From Sulfurovum sp. NBC37-1 (lineage in GTDB: Bacteria > Campylobacterota > Campylobacteria > Campylobacterales > Sulfurovaceae): a stretch of DNA of 64,000 nt. The first letter of the stretch is position 1. Every line of letters begins with the position of its first letter. This document shows positions 26,678-35,134 of this stretch, piece after piece. Location: assembly GCF_000010345.1 (NCBI RefSeq), contig NC_009663.1, forward strand, positions 2,480,001 through 2,544,000, in the 5' to 3' direction. Made by a program: the position numbers and the translations under genes. A model generated the notes under the pieces. That model saw only the letters and a list, made by a program, of their open reading frames with translations, had not been told where the DNA came from and did not search any database.

Positions 26678-26760
26678 TTTAGGGACAACTAATAATTTTA
26701 GGGATAATTATAGGGACAAGTGCTAAAATAGGGTTATCCCTAAAGGAGAGTTATCCCTAT
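26678..26760. promoter_or_regulatory. Cluster of five arm-type sites overlapping the integrase start
   Basis: Three direct copies related to TTTAGGGAYAAYT start at 26678, 26697 and 26710. Two inverted copies end at 26744 and 26760, the last overlapping the integrase ATG. Two more direct copies lie beside attR. They look like integrase arm-binding sites that could also give autoregulation. Confidence 0.6.
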
Positions 26761-27988
26761 GGCACGTATCACTAACCCCCTGACAGACAAAGAGATCAAG
26801 GCTGCGAAACCAAAGGAAAAAGAGTACAAACTCTTTGATGGAGGAGGTCTTTACCTATCAATTACTCCAAAAGGTCAGAAGTGGTGGCGTTTGAAATATC
26901 GCTTTGATGGAAAAGAGAAGCGTATCTCATTAGGAGTGTACCCTAATACCTCTCTCCAGGATGCAAGGCAGCAAAGAGAAGATTTTAAAACACAAATAGC
27001 TAAAGGTATCGACCCATCACGAGAACGTAAAGAGAAAAAGGAAGCGGTCAAAGCTGAGGTTTTCAAGAGCCGGAACACCTTTAAAAGCATTTGCCTTGAA
27101 TGGATAGAGCTTCAACGTCCACAAATGGCAGAAGCCACACTCTCTAAGTATGAAAGGACTCTGGAGAAAGACTTTTATGCTCCTCTGGGAGATAAGAGCA
27201 TGAATGACATCACCCGTCACGACCTCATCACCATAGCTCAGGTCATACAGGACAGAGGTGCAGTAGAAACCGCCCACCGTTCATTAGGATTATGTAACCG
27301 TATTTGGCGGTATGCCTTACAGTTTGACAAAGTAGGTCATAACATTGTCAGCGATATTTCCAAAAAGGATGTATTGCGATCCTATAAGAATAAAAGCTTT
27401 AAAACCATAACCGATGAGGTGCGTATCGGTGAACTTATGAATGCTATTGACAATTACACTGGAGAGTTTACAACCAAATCAGCATTAAGGTTACTACCCC
27501 TTACTTTTGTCCGACCTCACAATATCCGTTATGCTGAGTGGTCAGAGTTTGATCTCGAAAATGGGATATGGACTATCCCAGCAGAAAAAATGAAAATGAA
27601 AAAGGAACATAAGCTACCACTTGCACCACAGGCGGTAAAAATCCTTAAAGAGATATACCCTTATACCAATGATGCAAAGTATGTATTCCACAGCCCTATA
27701 AGCCGTTTAAAGGCTATTTCGGAGAACACGCTCAATATGGCACTTAAACGCCTTGATTTTGGCGGTGAGATAGTTTCACACGGATTTAGAGCTATGTTCA
27801 GTACATTAGCTTATGAGAGTGGTAAGTTCAGGAGTGAAGTGATCGAGGATCTGTTAGCCCACCAAGAAGCGAACCAAGTCAAAAAAGCATACAACCGTGC
27901 AGCATATGATGCGGAAAAAAGAGAGATCGTTGAGTGGTATGCTGATTATTTGGAAAATGTAAAAATTAAAGAAAGGATTAATAAATGA
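26759..27988 (+). CDS. int: Tyrosine integrase, P4/DUF4102 type
   Basis: 409 residues. The N-terminal DUF4102 arm-binding domain (ITNPLTDKEIKAAKPKEKEYKLFDGGGLYLSITPKGQKWWRLKYRF, GVYPNTSLQDARQQ) is followed by a SAM-like core-binding domain and the catalytic domain with LTFVRPHNIRYAEWSEFDLE (Arg I), LPLAPQAV, SHGFRAMFSTLA (HxxR) and LLAHQEANQVKKAYNRAAY (final His and Tyr). It catalyses integration into the adjacent tRNA-Val gene. Ribosome-binding site AAAGGAG; the start overlaps an arm-type repeat. The 4-base overlap with the next gene suggests co-expression. Confidence 0.94.
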   Translation: MARITNPLTDKEIKAAKPKEKEYKLFDGGGLYLSITPKGQKWWRLKYRFDGKEKRISLGVYPNTSLQDARQQREDFKTQIAKGIDPSRERKEKKEAVKAEVFKSRNTFKSICLEWIELQRPQMAEATLSKYERTLEKDFYAPLGDKSMNDITRHDLITIAQVIQDRGAVETAHRSLGLCNRIWRYALQFDKVGHNIVSDISKKDVLRSYKNKSFKTITDEVRIGELMNAIDNYTGEFTTKSALRLLPLTFVRPHNIRYAEWSEFDLENGIWTIPAEKMKMKKEHKLPLAPQAVKILKEIYPYTNDAKYVFHSPISRLKAISENTLNMALKRLDFGGEIVSHGFRAMFSTLAYESGKFRSEVIEDLLAHQEANQVKKAYNRAAYDAEKREIVEWYADYLENVKIKERINK

Positions 27989-28521
27989 ATGCTAATACAA
28001 ACAATGAAGAAGCTATTAGAGAGCTGGATGCAATAGTAAATACATATGGCATTGATGTTATCCGGGAATACCTCAAATCTTATAATAAACAAGCAAGGAG
28101 AAAACAAAAAAAAGGTAATAAAAAAGATGAAGTAGCTATTGATGTGTATAATCTGATTATGAGCGGTGAATATGATTTAGCCCATGCAATTATTGAGATT
28201 AGTATTCAGAGGGATACATCAGACGCAACAGTGAAAAATCATAAGAATGCTTTTTACCAACAAGCAAAACAAGATTATTTAAGAGCATATGAAATTTATT
28301 TAAAGACATATGATGCAAATAAAAATTTTGTAGGGATAGAGTTAACTACAAGCTGGAGTGGCTACGAGGAGCTTTACTCCACAATATACGAGCATATGGA
28401 AAACTATACTCAAGAAAAATTGAAAATATACTACTACCTTTTTAATGATGTTTTCTTGGACAAAAAGGATGTGAAAGAAAAAATAAAAAAACTTGAAGAA
28501 AATGTTGAAATTCCCTTTTAA
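27985..28521 (+). CDS. Hypothetical protein of the tRNA-Val element
   Basis: 178 residues overlapping the integrase stop by 4 bases. It is rich in Lys, Asn and Tyr, has no signal peptide or membrane helix, and contains a basic patch KQARRKQKKGNKKDE. The region ETYGIDVIREYLKSYNK-like start followed by DVYNLIMSGEYDLAHAIIEISIQRDTSDATVKNHKNAFY suggests a helical DNA-binding (helix-turn-helix) segment. No family recognised. Co-translation with int hints at a role in integration or its control. Confidence 0.6.
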   Translation: MNANTNNEEAIRELDAIVNTYGIDVIREYLKSYNKQARRKQKKGNKKDEVAIDVYNLIMSGEYDLAHAIIEISIQRDTSDATVKNHKNAFYQQAKQDYLRAYEIYLKTYDANKNFVGIELTTSWSGYEELYSTIYEHMENYTQEKLKIYYYLFNDVFLDKKDVKEKIKKLEENVEIPF

Positions 28522-28721
28522 GTACTAAAAAGATATTAAGTAAGTACTTAAAAGGTATTAATTTACTACTAATATTGTGCTATTAAAATGCTACTAAAAT
28601 ATTAAGCTAATACCTCTCTTCAAAAGCCCAGTTTATGGTATTTTAACTCACTTATATCTATGTCATAATTCTCTCATATAACGTTATAAAACCCTATATC
28701 AAATATTAAAAGGTTAAGACA

Positions 28722-28904
28722 ATGAGAGAAGAACAACCCCGTAAACAAAACTACAGAGCCAAAGAAGCAGCCGAGTATCTTGGAGTAGCCCTATCGACGA
28801 TCTGGCTATATGCAAAGCAAGGACGCTTAACACCTATCAAACTATCCCCACGCATTACAGTATTCAAAAAAGATGAGCTGGACAATCTTGGAATAACCGC
28901 ATAA
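28722..28904 (+). CDS. AlpA/excisionase-like helix-turn-helix protein
   Basis: 60 residues, nearly all one MerR-like winged HTH: NYRAKEAAEYLGVALSTIWLYAKQGRLTPIKLSPRITVFKKDELDNL. Proteins of this size in integrative elements are typically AlpA activators or recombination directionality factors. It probably sets the direction of recombination or activates int. Confidence 0.78.
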   Translation: MREEQPRKQNYRAKEAAEYLGVALSTIWLYAKQGRLTPIKLSPRITVFKKDELDNLGITA

Positions 28905-29129
28905 TGGTTATCTCTCCCAGGAGGTGTAATATGTAGGATACATTCACCAAAACTTTAACAGAGTAAAGAGGTGATGAGGTATCGAGTGCAGGAACTCAAT
29001 TATACCACACTTCACTCTCTTATTCCTCTTAAAGTACCGACCTCAACCCACTTTTGGGCTTTTGAAAAATGCACCTAATGCAGGAGGATAAAGCTCACTC
29101 TGATTTTTGTCAAATTCAAGGAGTTCACA
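28905..29129. other. Intergenic leader inside the element
   Basis: 225 bp without a gene. It contains a short hairpin CCCA-CTTT-TGGG followed by CTTTTG near 29047-29062, which could be a weak terminator, and complementary purine- and pyrimidine-rich tracts. Nothing else recognised. Confidence 0.35.
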
Positions 29130-29513
29130 ATGACAATAGAACAACACGAACTATACGAAAAACGTACCAAAGAGATGGAAACCATAGCCAACATCATCGA
29201 GGCATTACCGATCAATGAGCAATGGATTAAACTCTTCACAGCAATGGCTTATTATAGAGGCTGGAGAAAGCTACCCGAGCATAAGCAAGAAAAGCTTATC
29301 AATATCGCTGAACAAAACAGCCCCTCAGTTGCCACTATTGTAGAGCAAAGGCATACAAAACTGAGTCTTGATAAGATCGAGCGTATCGCTACAGTAGTCA
29401 CAGACGAAGCAGACAGAGCTAAGATACGGGACTATCTCCTAAACCTGAGCTGGGAGAATGCAAAAAAGAGCATCAATCTCATCATAGCATCCTACGAAGA
29501 TCAAGCTGCATAG
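29130..29513 (+). CDS. Hypothetical helical protein of the element
   Basis: 127 residues starting at ATG 29130 behind AAGGAG. Mostly alpha-helical (YEKRTKEMETIANIIEALPINEQWIKLFTAMAYYRGWRKLPEHKQEKLINIAE; IERIATVVTDEADRAKIRDYLLNLSWENAKKSINLIIASY). No motif or family recognised. It ends 7 bp before the next gene, so the two form a transcription unit. Confidence 0.6.
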   Translation: MTIEQHELYEKRTKEMETIANIIEALPINEQWIKLFTAMAYYRGWRKLPEHKQEKLINIAEQNSPSVATIVEQRHTKLSLDKIERIATVVTDEADRAKIRDYLLNLSWENAKKSINLIIASYEDQAA

Positions 29514-29520
29514 AGGCTAA

Positions 29521-30282
29521 ATGACCCCTGAACCTTTGCACCGTCCTTTTATCGGTATAAGTATATGCCAAAGCGACTACAGCAAGGTAAAGGGGCTACT
29601 CCCATCACCAAGTTATACTGATACGCTTTATTCAAGAAACTCACAAACCCTTATATTGATCTATGAGATAGAAGGCTACATCACTTCACCAAATCAGTAC
29701 CGATGGATAAGCAATATCAAATTAGGGCTTCAAGCATTTCTATGTGTGGCTTTTAAATATGTTGATGAATTCCATATCACAGACACGACAGAAGTTAGAG
29801 GCAATATCTACACCATATCCGAACTCTCAAAGGCATTTAAAGCCCCGATGATCATCTACCCTGATATAATGTACCCCTCAACGAAACAAGAGCTTTATAA
29901 GCGTTTATGTTGGTATGGTCAAAGACTAATACACCAAAGAGCATTTACCAAAGAGGCTATGACCTCAGCAGCTCTACAGATGAATGACAAGTTAGATAAA
30001 AAGTATCAACCCAAAGAACTGCATAAAAAAGCACTGGGTGCCTATATGTTCATCGATCAGAATAGAGACAGGTTTCGAGTCAGACTTAATGATGTTCAAT
30101 TAAAAGAAGCTCACTCAAAAGGTGGACAACTTAGGAGAGATCAAAGAGTGCAGCAAACGAAAGAGAGAGTGCAGCAACTTTTAAAGAGTGGTGACTTCTT
30201 GAAACCTAACGGAAAAGCCAATCTGACCGCTCTTGCTAAAGCTATGAATATGACACGAAAGACAGTAGCCAAATATGTGTAG
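29521..30282 (+). CDS. Hypothetical protein with C-terminal HTH, possible replication or control protein
   Basis: 253 residues. The N-terminal 160 residues show alternating strands and helices without a recognised motif. Residues 195-253 (HSKGGQLRRDQRVQQTKERVQQLLKSGDFLKPNGKANLTALAKAMNMTRKTVAKYV) form a basic helix followed by a clear helix-turn-helix. It is the largest non-integrase gene of the element, and two 24-bp direct repeats lie just downstream. That arrangement would suit a replication initiator and its iterons, but this is an inference. Confidence 0.55.
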   Translation: MTPEPLHRPFIGISICQSDYSKVKGLLPSPSYTDTLYSRNSQTLILIYEIEGYITSPNQYRWISNIKLGLQAFLCVAFKYVDEFHITDTTEVRGNIYTISELSKAFKAPMIIYPDIMYPSTKQELYKRLCWYGQRLIHQRAFTKEAMTSAALQMNDKLDKKYQPKELHKKALGAYMFIDQNRDRFRVRLNDVQLKEAHSKGGQLRRDQRVQQTKERVQQLLKSGDFLKPNGKANLTALAKAMNMTRKTVAKYV

Positions 30283-30301
30283 CCCTCCACCTCTTACCAT
30301 G

Positions 30302-30414
30302 ATACAACAGCTAACTACCCACTTTCTCACAAAGCCCCGCCACAGCGTAAAGTTGAGAAGTGCAAAAGTGGCAAAAAACAGGATAGTGTTATACAACAGC
30401 TAACTACCCACTTT
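30302..30414 (+). repeat. Pair of 24-bp perfect direct repeats
   Basis: Identical copies at 30302-30325 and 30391-30414, beginning ATACAACAGCTAACTACCCA, 89 bp apart. The 65 bp between them contain AGTTGAGAAG/CACTTTCTCA-like partial complementarity. They lie in the 332-bp gap after the HTH protein and before the next small gene; nothing else is seen in that gap except an AGGAGG site. Confidence 0.75.
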
Positions 30415-30614
30415 TTAGATTTAGTGACAAGGTTTTTCAAGGTATGAACCTTAGCAAAACTTAGCATTTAGATGTTGATAAAAGTTGACATTTAAAAGAG
30501 TTTTTTCACACCATGCAGACACTAAAGAAAACAGTAAGGAAATGGCCAATCATATAACCCAAAGGGTATTAAAAAGATATAATGGTGTTTCATCTTAATA
30601 CAGGAGGTTTTACG

Positions 30615-30812
30615 ATGGATGATAAAGGCAAAAGCATTACAAAGACAGTATCTATGTCAGATATGCCAAAAGAAGCCGTTAACGAGGCTTTAGCGAGTGC
30701 TAAGAGAGCACAGAAGATCGTTAGGGCAAAGCTCAAGGCAGGAGAAACCATAGAGATACCGGAGTGGTTGGATAAAGCATTGGATGAGGTGGATGATATT
30801 TCAGACAAGTAA
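30615..30812 (+). CDS. Small hypothetical protein of the element
   Basis: 65 residues from ATG 30615, chosen because AGGAGG stands 8 bases upstream. Acidic and Lys-rich: SITKTVSMSDMPKEAVNEALASAKRAQKIVRAKLKAGETIEIPEWLDKALDEVDD. The layout (basic helix, then a Pro-containing acidic tail) resembles small antitoxin or DNA-binding accessory proteins, but no family is recognised. Confidence 0.55.
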   Translation: MDDKGKSITKTVSMSDMPKEAVNEALASAKRAQKIVRAKLKAGETIEIPEWLDKALDEVDDISDK

Positions 30813-31029
30813 CGGGGGCGTTCACATCTCTACAATCCTCATAGCCGTACACCGATGCCCCAGCCTTGATTTTGTGCGTACCAATTTCAAAAAACCTAAA
30901 ATAGGTTTCACTAAAGGCTGCTGTGAATAAAATCGATAGGTTCTGCTGTGATATTTGCGCATAAACGGGGGGTGCTAACCCCAAAGTACCTCTATTTTTA
31001 AAGTTTTCCCAAAGTGTAAAAGGTCTACC
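30813..31029. other. Gap between convergent genes with small hairpins
   Basis: 217 bp. Two short stems, ACCTA-AAA-TAGGT near 30893 and GGGG-TGCTAA-CCCC near 30968 followed by a T-rich stretch, may end transcription from either side. No coding potential seen. Confidence 0.35.
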
Positions 31030-31248
31030 CTATTTTTGACACACTGTTTCTTGCAATAGCTGCTTCAACTCTTTGCACTCTTTATTGTCTATGTATAGAT
31101 CAAGCCACGACTCCACCCATGATGGGATAGGCTTATTATCATCATTCCAATTGTTCACAGTGTTGTAACTAATATTTGCTAATTCTGCAAAATCCTTTTT
31201 GCTTAATCCTATGCCTTTAAGCATACTTGTTAATTGTTCCTTATTCAT
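31030..31248 (-). CDS. XRE-like repressor of the element
   Basis: 72 residues from ATG 31248 behind AAGG; the frame is open further upstream but without a ribosome-binding site. The core MLKGIGLSKKDFAELANISYNTVNNWNDDNKPIPSWVESWLDLYI is a Cro/CI-type helix-turn-helix of the kind found in Campylobacterota phages. It faces away from the small-gene operon at 31388, and the shared control region carries an inverted repeat, as in a lysogeny-type switch. Confidence 0.75.
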   Translation of the reverse strand: MNKEQLTSMLKGIGLSKKDFAELANISYNTVNNWNDDNKPIPSWVESWLDLYIDNKECKELKQLLQETVCQK

Positions 31249-31387
31249 TAATAACCTTATATTTATATCTTTATGATGTAATATTTTACATAAAAACATC
31301 TAAATAATACATTATCACTTGACTTTTATATTTATATGATGTATAATTACTAATATTAAACATCATAAAGATGTAAAAAGGCATAAG
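31249..31387. promoter_or_regulatory. Divergent control region with sigma-70 promoter and inverted operator
   Basis: TTGACT at 31319-31324 and TATAAT at 31342-31347, spaced by 17 bp, drive the rightward genes. CTTTATGATG at 31269-31278 is mirrored by CATCATAAAG at 31361-31370, one on each side of the promoter, as expected for looping or double-site repression by the adjacent XRE protein. Confidence 0.6.
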
Positions 31388-31576
31388 ATGAAAAAGTTAG
31401 ACTTAATCGCATTAGACAATGGAATTGAAAACACAGGCGATGCGTACGGTAAAACATTGCTGCTACAAGCCATACTAAACAGCATGAGTGAAGAGGAAGC
31501 CAATAGCTTTATGAATGACACGTTAATGATGTTGGATGATGAGATAGAAGCGTATGACATAAGAGAGGTAGCATAA
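31388..31576 (+). CDS. Small acidic hypothetical protein
   Basis: 62 residues, strongly acidic (MSEEEANSFMNDTLMMLDDEIEAYDIREVA), first gene behind the element's rightward promoter with AAAAAGG upstream. No family recognised. Its stop shares one base with the next start (TAATG). Confidence 0.55.
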   Translation: MKKLDLIALDNGIENTGDAYGKTLLLQAILNSMSEEEANSFMNDTLMMLDDEIEAYDIREVA

Positions 31577-31845
31577 TGCAGGTATCACGGTTTAAAGTAT
31601 TGAAGATCATCAACGACACGAACGGTAAAATATTCGCGGTGCAGTTCACAAAGAAAGACGGAACGCTTAGAATGATGTTAGCCCGATTAGGGGTTCAAAA
31701 AGACTTGAAAGGAGGTAACAATGGTGCAAGTGAAAAGAACAGCTTAATCACCGTGTGGGATATGGTAGCAAATGGCTATCGTATGGTGAACTTGGAAACG
31801 CTGCTCACGCTCAAGGTGGGCGGTGTAAGATATGAGGTCGTTTGA
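31576..31845 (+). CDS. Small basic hypothetical protein
   Basis: 89 residues, predominantly beta (VSRFKVLKIINDTNGKIFAVQFTKKDGTLRMMLARLGVQK), ending in MVNLETLLTLKVGGVRYEVV. The compact barrel-like pattern could be an SH3- or OB-like nucleic-acid binder, but this is only a guess. Translationally coupled to the preceding gene. Confidence 0.55.
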   Translation: MQVSRFKVLKIINDTNGKIFAVQFTKKDGTLRMMLARLGVQKDLKGGNNGASEKNSLITVWDMVANGYRMVNLETLLTLKVGGVRYEVV

Positions 31846-31878
31846 CCTCAACACACAAAAAATATGAAAGGGTAGAAG

Positions 31879-32100
31879 ATGAAAACAGAGATCATGGAAA
31901 TAGAGCATAACGAGTTTTGGAAAAGGGTGCAAAAGCTTGAACAGGCTACAGCAGCACTCAAAGCGGTGAAATACAGTGCGATAGGGAACCAATACAATGA
32001 GCATGTTGCGTTGACCCAGGATGAGATAGAACATCTATGTGATGCAGTAATAGAGCTAATAGAACCGGCAAAGGATTTATTTTATAGCCATACCCCCTAA
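31879..32100 (+). CDS. Small helical hypothetical protein, last gene of the element
   Basis: 73 residues, helical (EHNEFWKRVQKLEQATAALKAVKYSAIGNQYNEHVALTQDEIEHLCDAVIELIEPAKDLF). No family recognised. Ribosome-binding site AAAGGG. The 285 bp between it and attR hold only the two arm-type repeats. Confidence 0.5.
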   Translation: MKTEIMEIEHNEFWKRVQKLEQATAALKAVKYSAIGNQYNEHVALTQDEIEHLCDAVIELIEPAKDLFYSHTP

Positions 32101-32312
32101 ATAAGTTGCAAGAGAGTTTCTGTGATCTGCTAACAAATATCGACCTAACTAAAGTTGGCACGAGATTGCATGACTATGTAGCAAATTATCATAAAGCCAA
32201 TCTGTGGCACAATAAAAAATCTAACAAAAAAATTGGGAAAATATGAGAGGCATAAACCGGGTAGCTGAAAACTGGTAAATAGTCAGCACCAAGACAGCAC
32301 TTACCTTTAGAT

Positions 32313-32338
32313 TTTAGGGATAGTTTTAGGGATAACTT
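32313..32338 (+). promoter_or_regulatory. Arm-type sites at the right end of the tRNA-Val element
   Basis: Two tandem copies, TTTAGGGATAGTT at 32313 and TTTAGGGATAACT at 32325, about 50 bp inside attR and matching those next to attL. Confidence 0.6.
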
Positions 32339-32385
32339 TAAAGACTATGCCTTTATGACCCCATAAAATAGGCTCATTCGAGAGT

Positions 32386-32474
32386 AATCGTGATCACCAC
32401 TCCACAATTTAACCCAATCCAGTAAAACCTAACAAAGCCCCTTAAATATGGGATTTAAAGCATATTTATCATCC
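32386..32474 (+). other. attR of the tRNA-Val element
   Basis: Repeats the last 14 bases of tRNA-Val and the following 75 bp of attL. An IS30 end begins within about 6 bp of its right edge. Confidence 0.85.
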
Positions 32475-32507
32475 ACCCATTAAATCATAAGTGCAATTCC
32501 ACCTCAA

Positions 32508-33370
32508 TCAGGCAGTTAATTCCTTAGCAAATTCTTCGAAAAATACTTCATACGGTGTTCTGTAGTTCAGTACTTTTTGCGGCCTGTGATTCAGCTTCTC
32601 TTGTATGGTAATGATTTCCTCCTTAGATATCTGCGTAAAGTCACTCTTCTTAGGAATGTACTGTCTTATCAAACCATTTGTATGTTCATTCAAGCCTCTT
32701 TCTCATGAGTGATATGGATTGGCGAAATAGAAATCTGTATCAAGTACTTCAGATACTTCTTTGTGGTAGGCGAATTCTTTTCCATTGTCTGATGTAATTG
32801 TTTTTACAATCGATTTGATGGGTTCAAGCATCTCAATGAGCGCATGGGTTACTATCTGGGTATGCTTAAATGAAACTTTCTTTATCAGAGTGAACTTTGA
32901 CTTTCTATCAACCACTGTCACCAAAGCACCAATATGGTCTTTACCGATAACCGTATCGATCTCAAGGTCTCCTATACGTTTCTTCTTCTCAACGATCTTT
33001 GGACGTTTGTCAATCATGGTACGGTCAATGATCATGCCCCTGCGCTGATAATTTCCGGATCGTTTATGATACTTCTTGTTCTTGTGTCTGAGGTATTTGT
33101 AGAGTCTGCCTTTATGGGCTTTGTCTCGGTAAATGAATTGATAGATCGTTTCATGGGGAATGGTGCCAATACCATCATGTTTCATTCTCCCTGCGATCTG
33201 CTCGGGAGACCATCCTACTTTGAGCTTGGTTCGAATATATTTTTCTACACCTTGATTAATAACTGTATACTTTGGTTTGAACTGATGCCTCTGTCTGGTA
33301 TTCAAATGTGCTGTAGAATATTCATATCTGTTGGAATGCTTATCCCAGTTTCTTCTGATCTCTCTACTTA
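32508..33370 (-). pseudogene. IS30 transposase, C-terminal part, with internal stop
   Basis: Reads LSREIRRNWDKHSNRYEYS at the insertion point, then the usual IS30 catalytic core: LEIDTVIGKDHIG (first Asp), TITSDNGKEFAYH (second Asp) and NEHTNGLIRQYIP (Glu region). Directly after FANPYHS the codon is TGA where IS30 transposases have Trp (HSWERG), so the frame stops at 32700 and resumes in phase to 32508. With the missing start this makes the gene doubly dead unless the stop is suppressed. Confidence 0.85.
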
Positions 33371-34648
<1,278 letters not shown>

Positions 34649-34766
34649 TATTTATCGTTGAAGGATGAACTCCGATATGTTCCGCAATTTCTTTTTGTTT
34701 GTATCCTCTCCCCAATAAAATCGAAATATGGTATCGTTCTTTGAGGGTTAATTGTTTGTATTTCAT
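34649..34766 (-). pseudogene. IS30 transposase, N-terminal fragment
   Basis: From ATG 34766 it reads KYKQLTLKERYHISILLGRGYKQKEIAEHIGVHPSTIN, the IS30 N-terminal helix-turn-helix, and stops at the IS5-like insertion. It continues in the separate fragment ending at 32508. Confidence 0.85.
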
Positions 34767-34901
34767 AGTGCTTTCCTGGATTTGTGGTGAAAAAAGGATA
34801 ACCTATGATCGGTTAACCCTCTCTTTCACGTAACTCTCTCAGAAATTGCACTTTTGGTTGAATTGGCGAATCAAATTCCTACTTCACTTTTCCAAAACAA
34901 T

Positions 34902-35063
34902 CCCAAATCTCGAAATAGAATTCTTGTAATCTTTGCCATGCTCGTGTCCATGGGGTTTGTTTTCATGTTTGAGGCGTACCCGTAGGTGCGGTGATGAGCA
35001 GGAAGCGAAGCCCATGAATGCGATGATTGTGAAGAGTGGTGAATTTCTATTTCGCGATTTGGG
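34902..35063 (+). repeat. MITE-like element, copy 2, with 5-bp target duplication
   Basis: Same 162 bp as at 7181-7342 apart from two substitutions. ACAAT stands directly on both sides (34897-34901 and 35064-35068), a target-site duplication indicating transposition by an enzyme acting in trans. It ends about 40 bp before the -10 box of the next gene. Confidence 0.88.
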
Positions 35064-35104
35064 ACAATCATTATCGGATAACTATTAAAATTATATGGTA
35101 GAAT

Positions 35105-35110
35105 TATAAT
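35105..35110 (+). promoter_or_regulatory. -10 box of the GGDEF gene
   Basis: TATAAT 24 bases before ATG 35135, placed 41 bp downstream of the MITE, so the insertion lies at or near the upstream promoter region. Confidence 0.45.
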
Positions 35111-35134
35111 CTATTGCCAAAAAGGGAGATATAT

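Larger units (their letters stand above)
26572..32474. mobile_element. 5.9-kb integrative element in tRNA-Val, with attL and attR
   Basis: An 89-bp direct repeat marks both ends: 26572-26660 (starting within the tRNA-Val 3' end, AATCGTGATCACCACTCC) and 32386-32474. The copies differ at only a few positions. Between them lie a tyrosine integrase next to attL, small unknown genes, an AlpA-like HTH, a possible replication gene, an XRE repressor and a divergent small-gene operon. No phage structural, lysis or conjugation gene is seen. A phage-satellite or cryptic integrative element is the likeliest reading. Confidence 0.85.

Noticed and set aside
34871-35071. Short minus-strand protein frames inside the MITE copies
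   Set aside because: They exist only because the repeat is open in that frame; they cross the element ends and have no ribosome-binding site.
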